Assembly: GCA_902490445.1 (NCBI GenBank)
Contig: CABUDZ010000008.1
Span: forward strand, 1 to 40,027
Source: an uncultured Collinsella sp.
GTDB taxonomy: Bacteria; Actinomycetota; Coriobacteriia; Coriobacteriales; Coriobacteriaceae
Length of the DNA: 40,027 bases
Direction of reading: 5' to 3'
Of this stretch, positions 1 to 7,034 are shown in pieces (the stretch's first letter is position 1; every line of letters begins with the position of its first letter). The notes beneath the pieces were generated by a model. That model did no database searches, was not told the origin of the DNA, and saw only the letters and a program-made list of their open reading frames with translations. The translations under genes were made by a program, and so were the position numbers.

Positions 1-1
1 C

Positions 2-112
2 GGGCAGCATCTCGACCTCTCTATGCTCTTTGCAGGCCTAATTATTAGCCTGATTGCCAGCATCTTCCAGTACGGGTGTATCCTGCAAAAACAAGATGAC
101 GAGTTGCTCTAG
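2..112 (+). CDS. C-terminal end of a DUF2975-type membrane protein (partial)
   Basis: Only the last 36 codons are in the window; the gene begins upstream. The visible end has a hydrophobic stretch (LFAGLIISLIASIF) and then a short polar tail ending QKQDDELL before TAG. This matches the last membrane helix and acidic tail of DUF2975 proteins. Those are small four-helix membrane proteins usually encoded just before a YozG-type XRE regulator, and such a regulator begins 9 bases after this stop. The family has no assigned biochemical function. The assignment rests mainly on the gene pairing and the tail, so it is moderately sure. Confidence 0.6.
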   Translation, partial: GQHLDLSMLFAGLIISLIASIFQYGCILQKQDDELL

Positions 113-121
113 GGGGAATCC

Positions 122-361
122 ATGATTATTCTGCGGCTCGACCGCATGCTTGCCGAACGCAAGATTTCATCCAAAGAGCTTGCGGAACGCGTGGGTATCT
201 CCCAGGTCAATATGTCGCGTATCAAGACGGGCAAGGTTTCTGCCGTGCGCTTTTCAACTCTTGACGCGATATGCCGGGCACTCGACTGCCAACCGGGCGA
301 TGTTCTGGAATACATACCTGACGATGAAGCCGATAGCCTCTTTGGGCTTAAAGATGAATAG
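122..361 (+). CDS. YozG-like XRE/Cro family helix-turn-helix regulator
   Basis: A 79-residue DNA-binding protein that is almost entirely one HTH_3/Cro-C1 domain. The core is SSKELAERVGISQVNMSRIKTG at about residues 17-38, followed by the typical end ALDCQPGDVLEYIPDDE. The start ATG follows a GGGGG Shine-Dalgarno. It lies 9 bases after the DUF2975 gene and is probably co-transcribed with it. In known pairs the regulator and the membrane protein are thought to act together, often by autoregulation, but the target is not visible here. The family call is firm and the physiological role is unknown. Confidence 0.85.
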   Translation: MIILRLDRMLAERKISSKELAERVGISQVNMSRIKTGKVSAVRFSTLDAICRALDCQPGDVLEYIPDDEADSLFGLKDE

Positions 362-394
362 CCATAATTAAGCCGCCAATCACGCCCTCAACGC

Positions 395-429
395 AAAAAG
401 CCCGCCAGAACGATGCGTTCTAGCGGGCT
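395..429 (-). terminator. Intrinsic terminator of the SurA-N-like gene
   Basis: The stem AGCCCGC/GCGGGCT continues into AGAACG/CGTTCT around a 3-base loop. On the minus strand it is followed by TTTTT (395-399 on the plus strand). It sits 45 bases past the stop of the minus-strand gene ending at 473. It also lies behind the plus-strand regulator, but has no T-run in that direction. Confidence 0.75.
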
Positions 430-472
430 CAATCAGATATTTCGACTTCGCGCTCGAAAGCTCAGGCAGATC

Positions 473-1555
473 TTACGCAAACAGGCCGTAGATGCTGATG
501 TTGGCCTTGGCGTACAGGCCGTTGGCATACTCGGTCCACTTGGAGCTGGCGCTCGAGGCCTGCGAGGAGTACTGCTGATAGGCGGTGTAATAGGCGGTCA
601 TGGCCTGCTTATAGGTGGCACTATCGGCGGTAAAGGCATCGTTAGCGAAGGCCTTAGCGTAGGTGCTGTTCTCGTCCTTCCAGGTGCCCTTCTCGCTATC
701 CCACTCGTCGCCGGCAAGGTTGATGATGTAGTCGGCGTAGTCCTTGCTCGCGGTCTCCTCGTTGCCGTCAGAAGGCTCGGTCGGGGCGGTCGGCATGCTT
801 GCGGAGCTGTCGCCCACCTTCTTCTTGTAGAGCTTCTGCAGCGTCGCGGACTGACGGACGATCTGCTTGGCCTGGTCCTTGGACACGCCATACTGCTTGG
901 CCATGGTGTCGTAGTCCGAGGTGCCGATAGAATCCTCGGCGTACTTCTTCATCTCCTTAGAGGAGACGGTAATGCCCTCGTCCTCAGCAGCATCGAGCAG
1001 AATCTTGTTGCGCACGTAGGACAGGATGACGTCGGCAGAAGGAGCGGTGTAGTTGCCGTCGCTATCCTTGACGGTGTCGAGGCTGTACTGGCTCTCGATG
1101 GCCTCGCGCGCGGTGATGTCGCTCTTCTTGCCGTTGTAGCTATAGCTTGCCACGGTCGAATCGAGCTGGTCCTCGGTGAGGGTCGACGAGCCGACACCCT
1201 TGCCGCCAAAGCCGCCATTGCCAATAAAGAAGCCGACCACCGCAGCAATCACGATGGCGACCACAAAGGCGGCAATCATCGTCTTCTTGTGCTTGGATGC
1301 ATGGTCGTCCGCATCGGAGTCGTCCTCGTCCTGCTCCTCGGGCATGAGGTTCTCGTCGGCGGCGTCCGCGGCGATCTTTGCCTCCAGGCGAGCATCCTCC
1401 TCCTCGGCCGTCGTGCCGGCGGCAATGTGCTCGGCAGACGTGCCGGCGACCAGGTCGATCTTCTCGTCCTCGTCACCGTCGGGGCCTTCGCCGCGCTCGA
1501 TGATCTGGATACCGTCGATCTCGTCCTTCTCGTCCTTCTTTTGAATCAGACCCAT
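473..1555 (-). CDS. Membrane-anchored protein with SurA-N/trigger-factor-like chaperone domain
   Basis: 360 residues. An acidic, probably cytoplasmic N-terminus (about 1-88, rich in D/E) precedes one hydrophobic helix (about 92-112, AAFVVAIVIAAVVGFFIG) and a large extracytoplasmic part. The segment at about 120-240 (LDSTVASYSYNGKKSDITAREA ... ILSYVRNKILLDAAEDEGI ... KQYGVSKDQAKQIVRQ) resembles the SurA N-terminal/PrsA chaperone module. No parvulin or FKBP isomerase domain follows. Instead there is a Glu/Ser-rich linker and a Tyr/Gln/Ser-rich helical end. The likely role is a membrane-tethered chaperone for secreted proteins, which is inferred. An AAGGAG ribosome site sits 8 bases before the ATG. 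Single gene with its own terminator. Confidence 0.65.
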   Translation of the reverse strand: MGLIQKKDEKDEIDGIQIIERGEGPDGDEDEKIDLVAGTSAEHIAAGTTAEEEDARLEAKIAADAADENLMPEEQDEDDSDADDHASKHKKTMIAAFVVAIVIAAVVGFFIGNGGFGGKGVGSSTLTEDQLDSTVASYSYNGKKSDITAREAIESQYSLDTVKDSDGNYTAPSADVILSYVRNKILLDAAEDEGITVSSKEMKKYAEDSIGTSDYDTMAKQYGVSKDQAKQIVRQSATLQKLYKKKVGDSSASMPTAPTEPSDGNEETASKDYADYIINLAGDEWDSEKGTWKDENSTYAKAFANDAFTADSATYKQAMTAYYTAYQQYSSQASSASSKWTEYANGLYAKANISIYGLFA

Positions 1556-1592
1556 ATCAATTACTCCTTGTTAGGAAACATAGTCCCCAATA

Positions 1593-1623
1593 GAATACGC
1601 CCGACGAGGCGCCGGGCGTATTC
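1593..1623 (-). terminator. Hairpin behind the isocitrate dehydrogenase operon
   Basis: A perfect 11-bp stem (GAATACGCCCG/CGGGCGTATTC) with a 9-base loop, 59 bases past the stop of the gene ending at 1682. The minus-strand tail is only TATT, so this is either a weak terminator or an mRNA 3-prime stabiliser. Confidence 0.5.
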
Positions 1624-1681
1624 ATTCTTAGGTTATACGCAAACACTTAAGTACTATTTAGGCGTTTGCAGCGTGCGTGCC

Positions 1682-2767
1682 TTAGGCCAGGTGCGCGATA
1701 ACGGCATCGGCAAAGGCCTGCGTGCCCACGGCCCCCTCGACGGAGCCGGTCTGAGCACGACGCACGTCACCGGTAACCTGCTCGCCCTCGTCAAGCGTGG
1801 CGGAGACGGCGGCGCGAATGCGGTTGGCGGCGTCGTTCTCGCCCAGGTGATCGAGCATCATCGCAGCAGAGAGAATCTCGGCCGTGGGGTTGGCGACATC
1901 CTGGCCAGCGATATCGGGCGCGGAGCCGTGCGTAGCCTCAAAGATTGCGCAGTCGGCACCGATGTTGGAGCCGGGTGCCATGCCCAGACCGCCCACCAGG
2001 CCGGCGCACAGGTCGCTCACGATGTCGCCGTACAGGTTGGGCAGCACCAGGACATCGAAGTCGTTGGGGTTTTGGACTAGGCCCATGCAGGTGGCGTCGA
2101 CGATCTTGTCGTTGAACTCGATATCGGGATAGCCGGCGGCCACCTCGCGCGCAACGCGCAGGAACAGGCCGTCGGTCGCCTTCATGATGTTGGCCTTGTG
2201 CACGGCCGTCACCTTTTTGCGGCCGCAGCGGCGGGCGTACTCAAAGGCATACTCCACAATGCGACGGCTCTTGGCGATGGAGATCGGCTTGATCGAGATG
2301 GCGGAATCGGCGGCGAAGGTCTTTTGGCCCGAACGCTCGACGAGCTGTGAGAGCTCCTCGACCTCGGCAGCGCCCTCATCGAACTCGATGCCGGCGTAGA
2401 GGTCCTCGGTGTTCTCGCGCACGATGACCAGGTCGACGTCGCGGAAGCGCGAGCCGTCGCCCGGCTGCGACAGGCAGGGGCGCACGCAGGCGTACAGGTC
2501 GAAGTGCTTGCGCAGGGCGACGTTAACGCTGCGGAAGCCTGTGCCGACCGGCGTGGTGATGGGGCCCTTGATGGCAACCTTGGTCTCGGCGACCGCATCG
2601 AGCACATGTTGGGGCAGCGGCGTGCCAAACTCGTCCATGACGCCGGCACCGGCCTCCTGGACGTTCCAGTTGATCTGAACACCGGTGGCCTCGACCACGC
2701 GGCGCATGGCCTGCGTAATCTCGGGACCGATGCCGTCACCGGGAATCAGGACTACATCGTGCGCCAT
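1682..2767 (-). CDS. NAD-type isocitrate dehydrogenase (isocitrate/isopropylmalate dehydrogenase family)
   Basis: 361 residues, the usual length for the short homomeric NAD-IDH/IPMDH family. It would oxidatively decarboxylate isocitrate to 2-oxoglutarate in the cytoplasm. Visible motifs are the nucleotide-site start LIPGDGIGPEI, the substrate loop RSVNVALRKHFDLYACVRPC with the Ser-Val-Asn typical of isocitrate enzymes, RENTEDLYAGIE, the Lys/Asp metal site region (HKANIMK, NLYGDIVSDLCAGLVGG), and the nucleotide-binding GSAPDIAGQDVANPTA. RENTEDLYAGIE and the S-V-N loop favour isocitrate over isopropylmalate, although homoisocitrate or tartrate relatives cannot be excluded. It is last in a four-gene operon, 6 bases after the preceding stop, with GAGGAG as ribosome site. 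Probable role: 2-oxoglutarate supply for glutamate in a partial TCA route. Confidence 0.85.
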   Translation of the reverse strand: MAHDVVLIPGDGIGPEITQAMRRVVEATGVQINWNVQEAGAGVMDEFGTPLPQHVLDAVAETKVAIKGPITTPVGTGFRSVNVALRKHFDLYACVRPCLSQPGDGSRFRDVDLVIVRENTEDLYAGIEFDEGAAEVEELSQLVERSGQKTFAADSAISIKPISIAKSRRIVEYAFEYARRCGRKKVTAVHKANIMKATDGLFLRVAREVAAGYPDIEFNDKIVDATCMGLVQNPNDFDVLVLPNLYGDIVSDLCAGLVGGLGMAPGSNIGADCAIFEATHGSAPDIAGQDVANPTAEILSAAMMLDHLGENDAANRIRAAVSATLDEGEQVTGDVRRAQTGSVEGAVGTQAFADAVIAHLA

Positions 2768-2773
2768 AATCTG

Positions 2774-3472
2774 TTACTCCTCGTCTTCGGCGTCGTCAGA
2801 TTTTTTAACGCTAGCACGCTTCTTCTTTTTGGAGAGATCCAGGCCAAAACGTTTAACAAGCATTTCGCAAATCTCGCTCGAACGCGCCTTGAGATAGCTG
2901 CCCTTGCCGTTCTCGGCATCGAACTTAAGGCGCAGCGCAAGCTTCTCGGCAACCTCGGCGTCGATCTCGCCCTGGCAAAACTCGTACAGGCAACCGAGCA
3001 TATCGCGATACTCAAGGTCGCCGTGGTAGCACTGGATGGCCTCGTCCAGGATGGGCCAAGCCTCGCGCGAACGCTCGACACTCGTGGCGCCCCACACGCA
3101 CAGCAGGCGGAAGGCGGCATAGCGCAGCGTGGAGGAGATCTCGTCGAACAGTGCGGTCTCGGCGCCCTCAAAGGCATCGCCCAGCTGCTCGGGGCAGGTG
3201 GTGGCGAGCGCCGTCAGGGCATCGAGGGCCTCCCAGCGGGTCTGCGCCTCGGGGCGGTCGAGCGCCTCGATCAGCGCGGGTACGCAGGGCTCGACGCGCT
3301 GCGGATCGCGCTCGGCAAGCAGGTGCAGCACGCGGGCGGCAAACTGGCGGATGCGGCGCGTGGGGCAGCCGAGCTCCTGGACCAGTCGATCGACGGCGTT
3401 CTCGTTCTCCTCTGCCAGCTGGAGCTGTGCCAGCTCCTCGTCGGTGAGCTGTTCGTCTTTGTTTTCTGCCAT
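2774..3472 (-). CDS. HEAT-repeat-like helical protein of unknown function
   Basis: 232 residues, no signal peptide or membrane helix. Residues about 25-140 form repeated helical pairs of HEAT/PBS-lyase type (for example TRRIRQFAARVLHLLAERDP, VPALIEALDRPEAQTRWEAL and LRYAAFRLLCVWGA). The C-terminus is a basic-then-acidic tail (KKKKRASVKKSDDAEDEE). Such repeats usually make protein-protein scaffolds and no catalytic motif is seen. It sits between a small membrane protein (15 bases upstream) and the isocitrate dehydrogenase (6 bases downstream), so co-translation is likely, but the operon does not reveal its partner. Start ATG has AAGAGG five bases upstream. Confidence 0.7.
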   Translation of the reverse strand: MAENKDEQLTDEELAQLQLAEENENAVDRLVQELGCPTRRIRQFAARVLHLLAERDPQRVEPCVPALIEALDRPEAQTRWEALDALTALATTCPEQLGDAFEGAETALFDEISSTLRYAAFRLLCVWGATSVERSREAWPILDEAIQCYHGDLEYRDMLGCLYEFCQGEIDAEVAEKLALRLKFDAENGKGSYLKARSSEICEMLVKRFGLDLSKKKKRASVKKSDDAEDEE

Positions 3473-3487
3473 AGTTACCTCTTCTTT

Positions 3488-3916
3488 TTATTTCTTGGCG
3501 TGCTTGCCAGCACCCTTGCTGTCATCGGTGACCGAGATGAGCTGTCGGTCGGCCGCGCCATTGCGACGTGCACGGCGGCGTTCCTCGGCATCGCCCGCGT
3601 CGGCGGCGGCTCGATGAGCCTTGTTGACGTTAAAGACCTCGTCGTGCTTGCGCCACGGACCGACGGACTCGCCAAAGCTCATCTTAAGGCCGGCGATAAA
3701 GCCACCGAGCCAGCCGATCGGCGCAAACTGCACCAGCGGGAACAGCGAGAACACCCAGGTCAGCAGGACGACTGCCGCCGCTCCTGCAAAGTTGGCAATC
3801 CAGTAGTCGCGCTTGGTGATGACACGCTTTTCGCACGCCCACTGGCCGCACAGAAAGCCGATGTAGATCGCAAAGAGAAAGAGCACCAGCGCAAGCACCA
3901 CGAACGTCCAGCTCAT
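3488..3916 (-). CDS. Small membrane protein with basic cytoplasmic tail, unknown function
   Basis: 142 residues from the ATG at 3916, which has GGGGAG upstream and begins 5 bases after the previous stop. A longer frame opens at 3952 but would run back into the dehydrogenase gene. Two to three hydrophobic helices (about residues 2-24, FVVLALVLFLFAIYIGFLCG; about 38-62, ANFAGAAAVVLLTWVFSLF; and a short one near FAPIGWLGGFIAGL) are followed by a soluble, strongly charged tail with RRRARR. I do not recognise the family. Its position in the operon suggests expression with the dehydrogenase and HEAT-like protein. Confidence 0.65.
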   Translation of the reverse strand: MSWTFVVLALVLFLFAIYIGFLCGQWACEKRVITKRDYWIANFAGAAAVVLLTWVFSLFPLVQFAPIGWLGGFIAGLKMSFGESVGPWRKHDEVFNVNKAHRAAADAGDAEERRRARRNGAADRQLISVTDDSKGAGKHAKK

Positions 3917-3921
3917 GGGCG

Positions 3922-5001
3922 CTACTCCCCGTGATGGTGGCCACAGCAGCACTCGTGGCCGTCGTCATGGCCGTGGCCACCGCAGCACTCGTGGTCCTCG
4001 CCGTGGTGATGGCCACAACCGCACTCATGGTCCTCGCCGTGCTCGCCGCAACCGCAACCTTCCTCGTGAGCGCCATGCTCCTCGGGACGATACTGCGACC
4101 AGTCCAGACCGGCGGCGATGGCATCGGCCTCCTCCTTATAGAGGACCGTGATGGCCTGAGTGCCCAGCTTGGCACCACCGATGGCGTCGAGCATGTCGTA
4201 GAGCGTAAAGGCCACGTCGGCGCCGGGCAGCGCGAGCTCGCGGTCATCGGCGTAGGCGAGCGCCAGACGCAGGTCCTTAATGAAGTGCTCGACCATAAAG
4301 CCGGGCTTGTAGTCGCCGTCGAGCGCCTTGGGGGCCAGGCTCTCCATGGCGCCGGACTTGCCGGTGCCGCCCAGAATCATCTGGCGGGTCTTCTCCAGGT
4401 CAAGGCCGCTCAGCTCGGCAAATGCCATGGCGTCTGCCATGCCGACCATGCAGGCGCCCAGCGACACCTGGTTGGCGAGCTTGGCAGCCTGGCCCTTGCC
4501 GGCGCCGTCGAAGCAGCAGATGTTGGCCGCAAAGGTGGAAAGGATGTCGCGGACCGGAGCGATGTCGTTTTCGGTAGCGCCAACGATAGCCGTAAGCGTG
4601 CCGGCGATAGCACCCGACTCGCCGCCGGTGACGGGGCAGTCAAACGCCATGCGGCCGGAAACCTGGGCGGCCTCGGCAATGTCACGGGCGAGCTCGGGCG
4701 AGCTCGTGGTGAGGTCGATCAGCACCGCGCCGGGCTTAGTGCAGGCCAGCAGGCCGTCGCCCGCCAGGTAGAGCTCCTCGACCTCGGAGGGATAACCCAC
4801 CATGGTAAAGACGACGTCGGCGTTCGCCACGGCATCTGCCGGCGTATCGGCCCAGACTGCGCCGTGCTCGATAAGCGCCGCCGCCTTGGACTTAGTGCGG
4901 TTGTTGACCGTGACGAGATAGCCGGCGTCCAGAATGTGGCCGGCGATGGGGGCACCCATGATTCCGGTGCCGATAAATGCGACAGAGAGCTTGTTTGCCA
5001 T
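3922..5001 (-). CDS. Beta-hydroxyacid dehydrogenase (3-hydroxyisobutyrate dehydrogenase family) with His/Cys-rich C-terminal tail
   Basis: 359 residues. The first 300 or so are a complete NAD(P)-dependent 3-hydroxyisobutyrate/tartronate semialdehyde reductase fold. The Rossmann start is FIGTGIMGAPIAGHILDAGY, the substrate loop FDCPVTGGESGAIAGTLTAIVG, and the catalytic-lysine motif GAGKGQAAKLANQ. The all-helical C-terminal domain runs to about residue 300. Which hydroxyacid is used cannot be told. The protein then continues for 53 residues holding 14 His and 9 Cys in degenerate repeats of a G-[ED]-[DG]-HEC-rich unit. That tail is not part of the family and looks like the metal-binding tails of SlyD or some HypB proteins. 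It is first gene of a four-gene operon, with AAAGGAAAGG before the ATG. Metal binding is inferred. Confidence 0.85.
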   Translation of the reverse strand: MANKLSVAFIGTGIMGAPIAGHILDAGYLVTVNNRTKSKAAALIEHGAVWADTPADAVANADVVFTMVGYPSEVEELYLAGDGLLACTKPGAVLIDLTTSSPELARDIAEAAQVSGRMAFDCPVTGGESGAIAGTLTAIVGATENDIAPVRDILSTFAANICCFDGAGKGQAAKLANQVSLGACMVGMADAMAFAELSGLDLEKTRQMILGGTGKSGAMESLAPKALDGDYKPGFMVEHFIKDLRLALAYADDRELALPGADVAFTLYDMLDAIGGAKLGTQAITVLYKEEADAIAAGLDWSQYRPEEHGAHEEGCGCGEHGEDHECGCGHHHGEDHECCGGHGHDDGHECCCGHHHGE

Positions 5002-5099
5002 GAAACCTTTCCTTTTGGGTTGGGTGTTATTACCAGGTTGAATACTCGGTGCCAGCGTTTGGGCTGTGAGTTGGGATCGATTACGGCCGCGTTACTTGC

Positions 5100-6053
5100 C
5101 TACTGACCGCGCACGCGGCGGGCGATGCGGTCGGAAAGCGACGCCTTGTCGGCGCGGTTCTTACCCCAAAACGCGCAGGCCACCATGCCGGGGCCCACGT
5201 GCGAGCCAATGGTGGGACCCACGGAGCTGCGAATGATCGTGACGTCGGCGCAACCCTCCTCCTTGCGGATGGCGGCTTCGAGCCAGTCGCCGTCCTTTTC
5301 GGCGTCGGCCGTCATAATGGCGATGGGCATGGTGCGATCGGGCACATAGTTCTCGCGGAACGACTTGAGAATGGACTTGAGCGCCTTCTTGCGGCCGCGG
5401 TTGACGCCGATCAGCGACAGCGAGCCGGCCAGGTCGTAGGACAGCTCGGGTTTGACGTCGAGCTTTGCCGTGAGCTGTGCCGCCGCGGGCGGAATGCGGC
5501 CGCCGGCAGCCAGCGCGTCAAAGCTCTCGAGCGTAAAGTAACCGTGGACATAGGTCTTAGCCTCGTTTGCCCAGTCGACCAGCTGCTTGGCGGTCAGTCC
5601 CGCCGAACGCTGGCGCACGGCCTCGAGCGCCAAGAGCGCGCCGGTCGCGCAGGGCAGAGCGTTGTCGACCACGTAGAGCTCAAAGTTGGGATACTCGGCG
5701 CGCACGGCATCTGCCGCCTGGCACGCGGAGTTGTAGCTCGACGACAGCGCCGAGGTAAAGCACAGGTAGACCGTGGGCGTGCCCTCTTTGGCGCACTCGG
5801 TAAAGAACTCGATATAGCGACCGAGCGACACAGCCGAGGTGGACACGCGGGCACCGGCGCGCATGCGGTCGTAGAACTCCTTAGGGCTCATGCTCGACCA
5901 GATGTCGTCCGTACGCTCCTCGCCATCGATAATGAAGGGGAAACCCAGGATATCGACATCGAGGTTCGCGGCGACCTCGGGGCTAAAGTCGCAGCAGGTA
6001 TCGACGACGATGCGGCAACGGTCCGAATGACCGGCGGATGCGGCCTTGTCCAT
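5100..6053 (-). CDS. DegV family fatty-acid-binding protein (FakB-like)
   Basis: 317 residues from the ATG at 6053; a TTG directly before it is also possible, but AAGGAG is 8 bases from the ATG. DegV/FakB proteins bind a fatty acid in a buried pocket and present its carboxyl group to the kinase FakA for phosphorylation. Family signatures are IVVDTCCDFSPEVA at the N-terminus, RVSTSAVSLGRY and FTSALSSSYNSA for the carboxylate-binding loops, and the C-terminal VGPTIGSHVGPGMVA. No FakA gene is nearby, as is common when several DegV paralogues exist. It appears to be transcribed alone. The family is certain; which lipid it binds is not visible. Confidence 0.9.
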   Translation of the reverse strand: MDKAASAGHSDRCRIVVDTCCDFSPEVAANLDVDILGFPFIIDGEERTDDIWSSMSPKEFYDRMRAGARVSTSAVSLGRYIEFFTECAKEGTPTVYLCFTSALSSSYNSACQAADAVRAEYPNFELYVVDNALPCATGALLALEAVRQRSAGLTAKQLVDWANEAKTYVHGYFTLESFDALAAGGRIPPAAAQLTAKLDVKPELSYDLAGSLSLIGVNRGRKKALKSILKSFRENYVPDRTMPIAIMTADAEKDGDWLEAAIRKEEGCADVTIIRSSVGPTIGSHVGPGMVACAFWGKNRADKASLSDRIARRVRGQ

Positions 6054-6070
6054 CAAAGCGACTCCTTACG

Positions 6071-6103
6071 TAAAAAGGCGGCCACCCGCATGGGATGGCC
6101 GCC
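6071..6103 (-). terminator. Intrinsic terminator of the hibernation factor gene
   Basis: On the minus strand GGCGGCCATCCC pairs with GGGTGGCCGCC and is followed by TTTTT. It starts 30 bases after the stop at 6133 and separates this gene from degV downstream. Confidence 0.85.
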
Positions 6104-6132
6104 AACCGTTAACTCATGCAAGTTAACGTATT

Positions 6133-6717
6133 TTACTCGTCAAGTGTTTCGATGCGGGGCTTGATGATGCCATATCCACCATTCTTACGGTGATACACCA
6201 CATTGATGAGACCGGTCGTCGCGTTCTCGAACACGTAGAAGTCGTGGCCCAGCAAATCGGTCTGCACCAGCGCCTGCTCCTCAGTCATCGGGGTGACGTC
6301 GATAACCTTCTCGCGGACGAGCAGGTCGTCCTCCTCCTCGGGCAGCAGCAGGTCGGCCAGATCCTCGACGCGCTCGACCGGCGCGACATCCGCGGCGCTG
6401 GCACCGCCCTGGCGGTTGTCCACGACCTTGGTCTTGAACTTACGCAGCTGGCGGGTGACCTTATCGGCAGAGAGGTCGATGGCGGCGTACATATCTGCAC
6501 CGTGCTCGGCAACGCGAATTACCGAACCGCGGGCACGAACCGTAACCTCGACGATTGCCGGGTTGGGGTTCGAGGGGTTCTTCTCATAACGAAGTACAAC
6601 GTCGACCGTCATGGGCTCGATATCGAAAACCTTGAGCGCCTCGCCGATCTTCTCATCCACATGCGCACGCAGAGCATCGGTTACCGTCGTCTTGCGTCCA
6701 GAAACCTTGATATCCAT
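6133..6717 (-). CDS. hpf: Ribosome hibernation promoting factor, long form
   Basis: 194 residues from the ATG at 6717, chosen because the family begins MDIKVSGRKTTVT and GGAG lies 6 bases before it; the frame is open further upstream. The N-terminal domain (about 1-100, beta-alpha-beta-beta-beta-alpha) binds the 30S subunit. A variable acidic linker (about 110-140, LLLPEEEDDLL) leads to the C-terminal dimerisation domain (about 140-194, EEQALVQTDLLGHDFYVFENATTGLINVVYHRKNGGYGII). The long form dimerises 70S ribosomes to 100S in stationary phase or stress. Single gene with its own terminator. An 8-bp inverted repeat lies 120-145 bases upstream. Firm identification. Confidence 0.93.
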   Translation of the reverse strand: MDIKVSGRKTTVTDALRAHVDEKIGEALKVFDIEPMTVDVVLRYEKNPSNPNPAIVEVTVRARGSVIRVAEHGADMYAAIDLSADKVTRQLRKFKTKVVDNRQGGASAADVAPVERVEDLADLLLPEEEDDLLVREKVIDVTPMTEEQALVQTDLLGHDFYVFENATTGLINVVYHRKNGGYGIIKPRIETLDE

Positions 6718-7034
6718 ACGTGGCTCCAATCTGCCTCGGGGACTTACTGTACTGGCTATGTACCCATTGCCGTGCATTTAATCACGCGGATTCCTAAAGA
6801 CCCGAATAACGACTGCTTGATACCGCATACCGAAGTCTCGCACTTTTCTGTGGCAAAGTGCGCTATGGAAGAGCGACGGCGACTTTGGTTTTGCACCTAA
6901 AAAATGTCTTTGACCTGCTGGTTTTATGGAAACGAAAAAGCCGGGCTCCCCTGTTGGGAGAGCCCGGCGATGCGTGTTGAAACCGTGAAGAGGCGTCCCT
7001 CCTAGCGCATAGGAGACGCCACCCCTAGCAATAA
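6718..7034. other. 317-base intergenic stretch between hpf and the lipoprotein gene
   Basis: It holds, from left to right, the hpf upstream region with an 8-bp inverted repeat (CGCACTTT/AAAGTGCG, 6839-6846 and 6855-6862), then two hairpins behind the lipoprotein gene (6940-6968 and 6992-7020). I see no convincing coding frame and no promoter with both hexamers good. Confidence 0.5.
6935..6968 (-). terminator. Intrinsic terminator of the solute-binding lipoprotein gene
   Basis: The stem GCCGGGCTC/GAGCCCGGC is extended by CCC/GGG and has TTTTT immediately after it on the minus strand. A second hairpin (6992-7020, GGCGT/ACGCC plus CTCCTA/TAGGAG, no T-run) lies between it and the stop at 7035. 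Confidence 0.85.

Noticed and set aside
1580..1592. AGTCCCCAATAG resembling the GTCCCCAAT repeat core
   Set aside because: Only nine or so bases match and the flanks differ from the 27-base unit, so chance is as good an explanation.
413..2080. Very long open frame on the plus strand opposite the SurA-N-like and isocitrate dehydrogenase genes
   Set aside because: It is antisense to two well-supported genes, shows low-complexity Leu/Val/Gly-rich composition and has no ribosome site. GC-rich codon use opens such frames by chance. The same applies to those at 15654-17243, 30311-32053 and 37110-38759.
3925..4083. Short regular DNA repeats that might be a CRISPR array
   Set aside because: They are degenerate, lack unique spacers and encode the in-frame His/Cys tail of a dehydrogenase.
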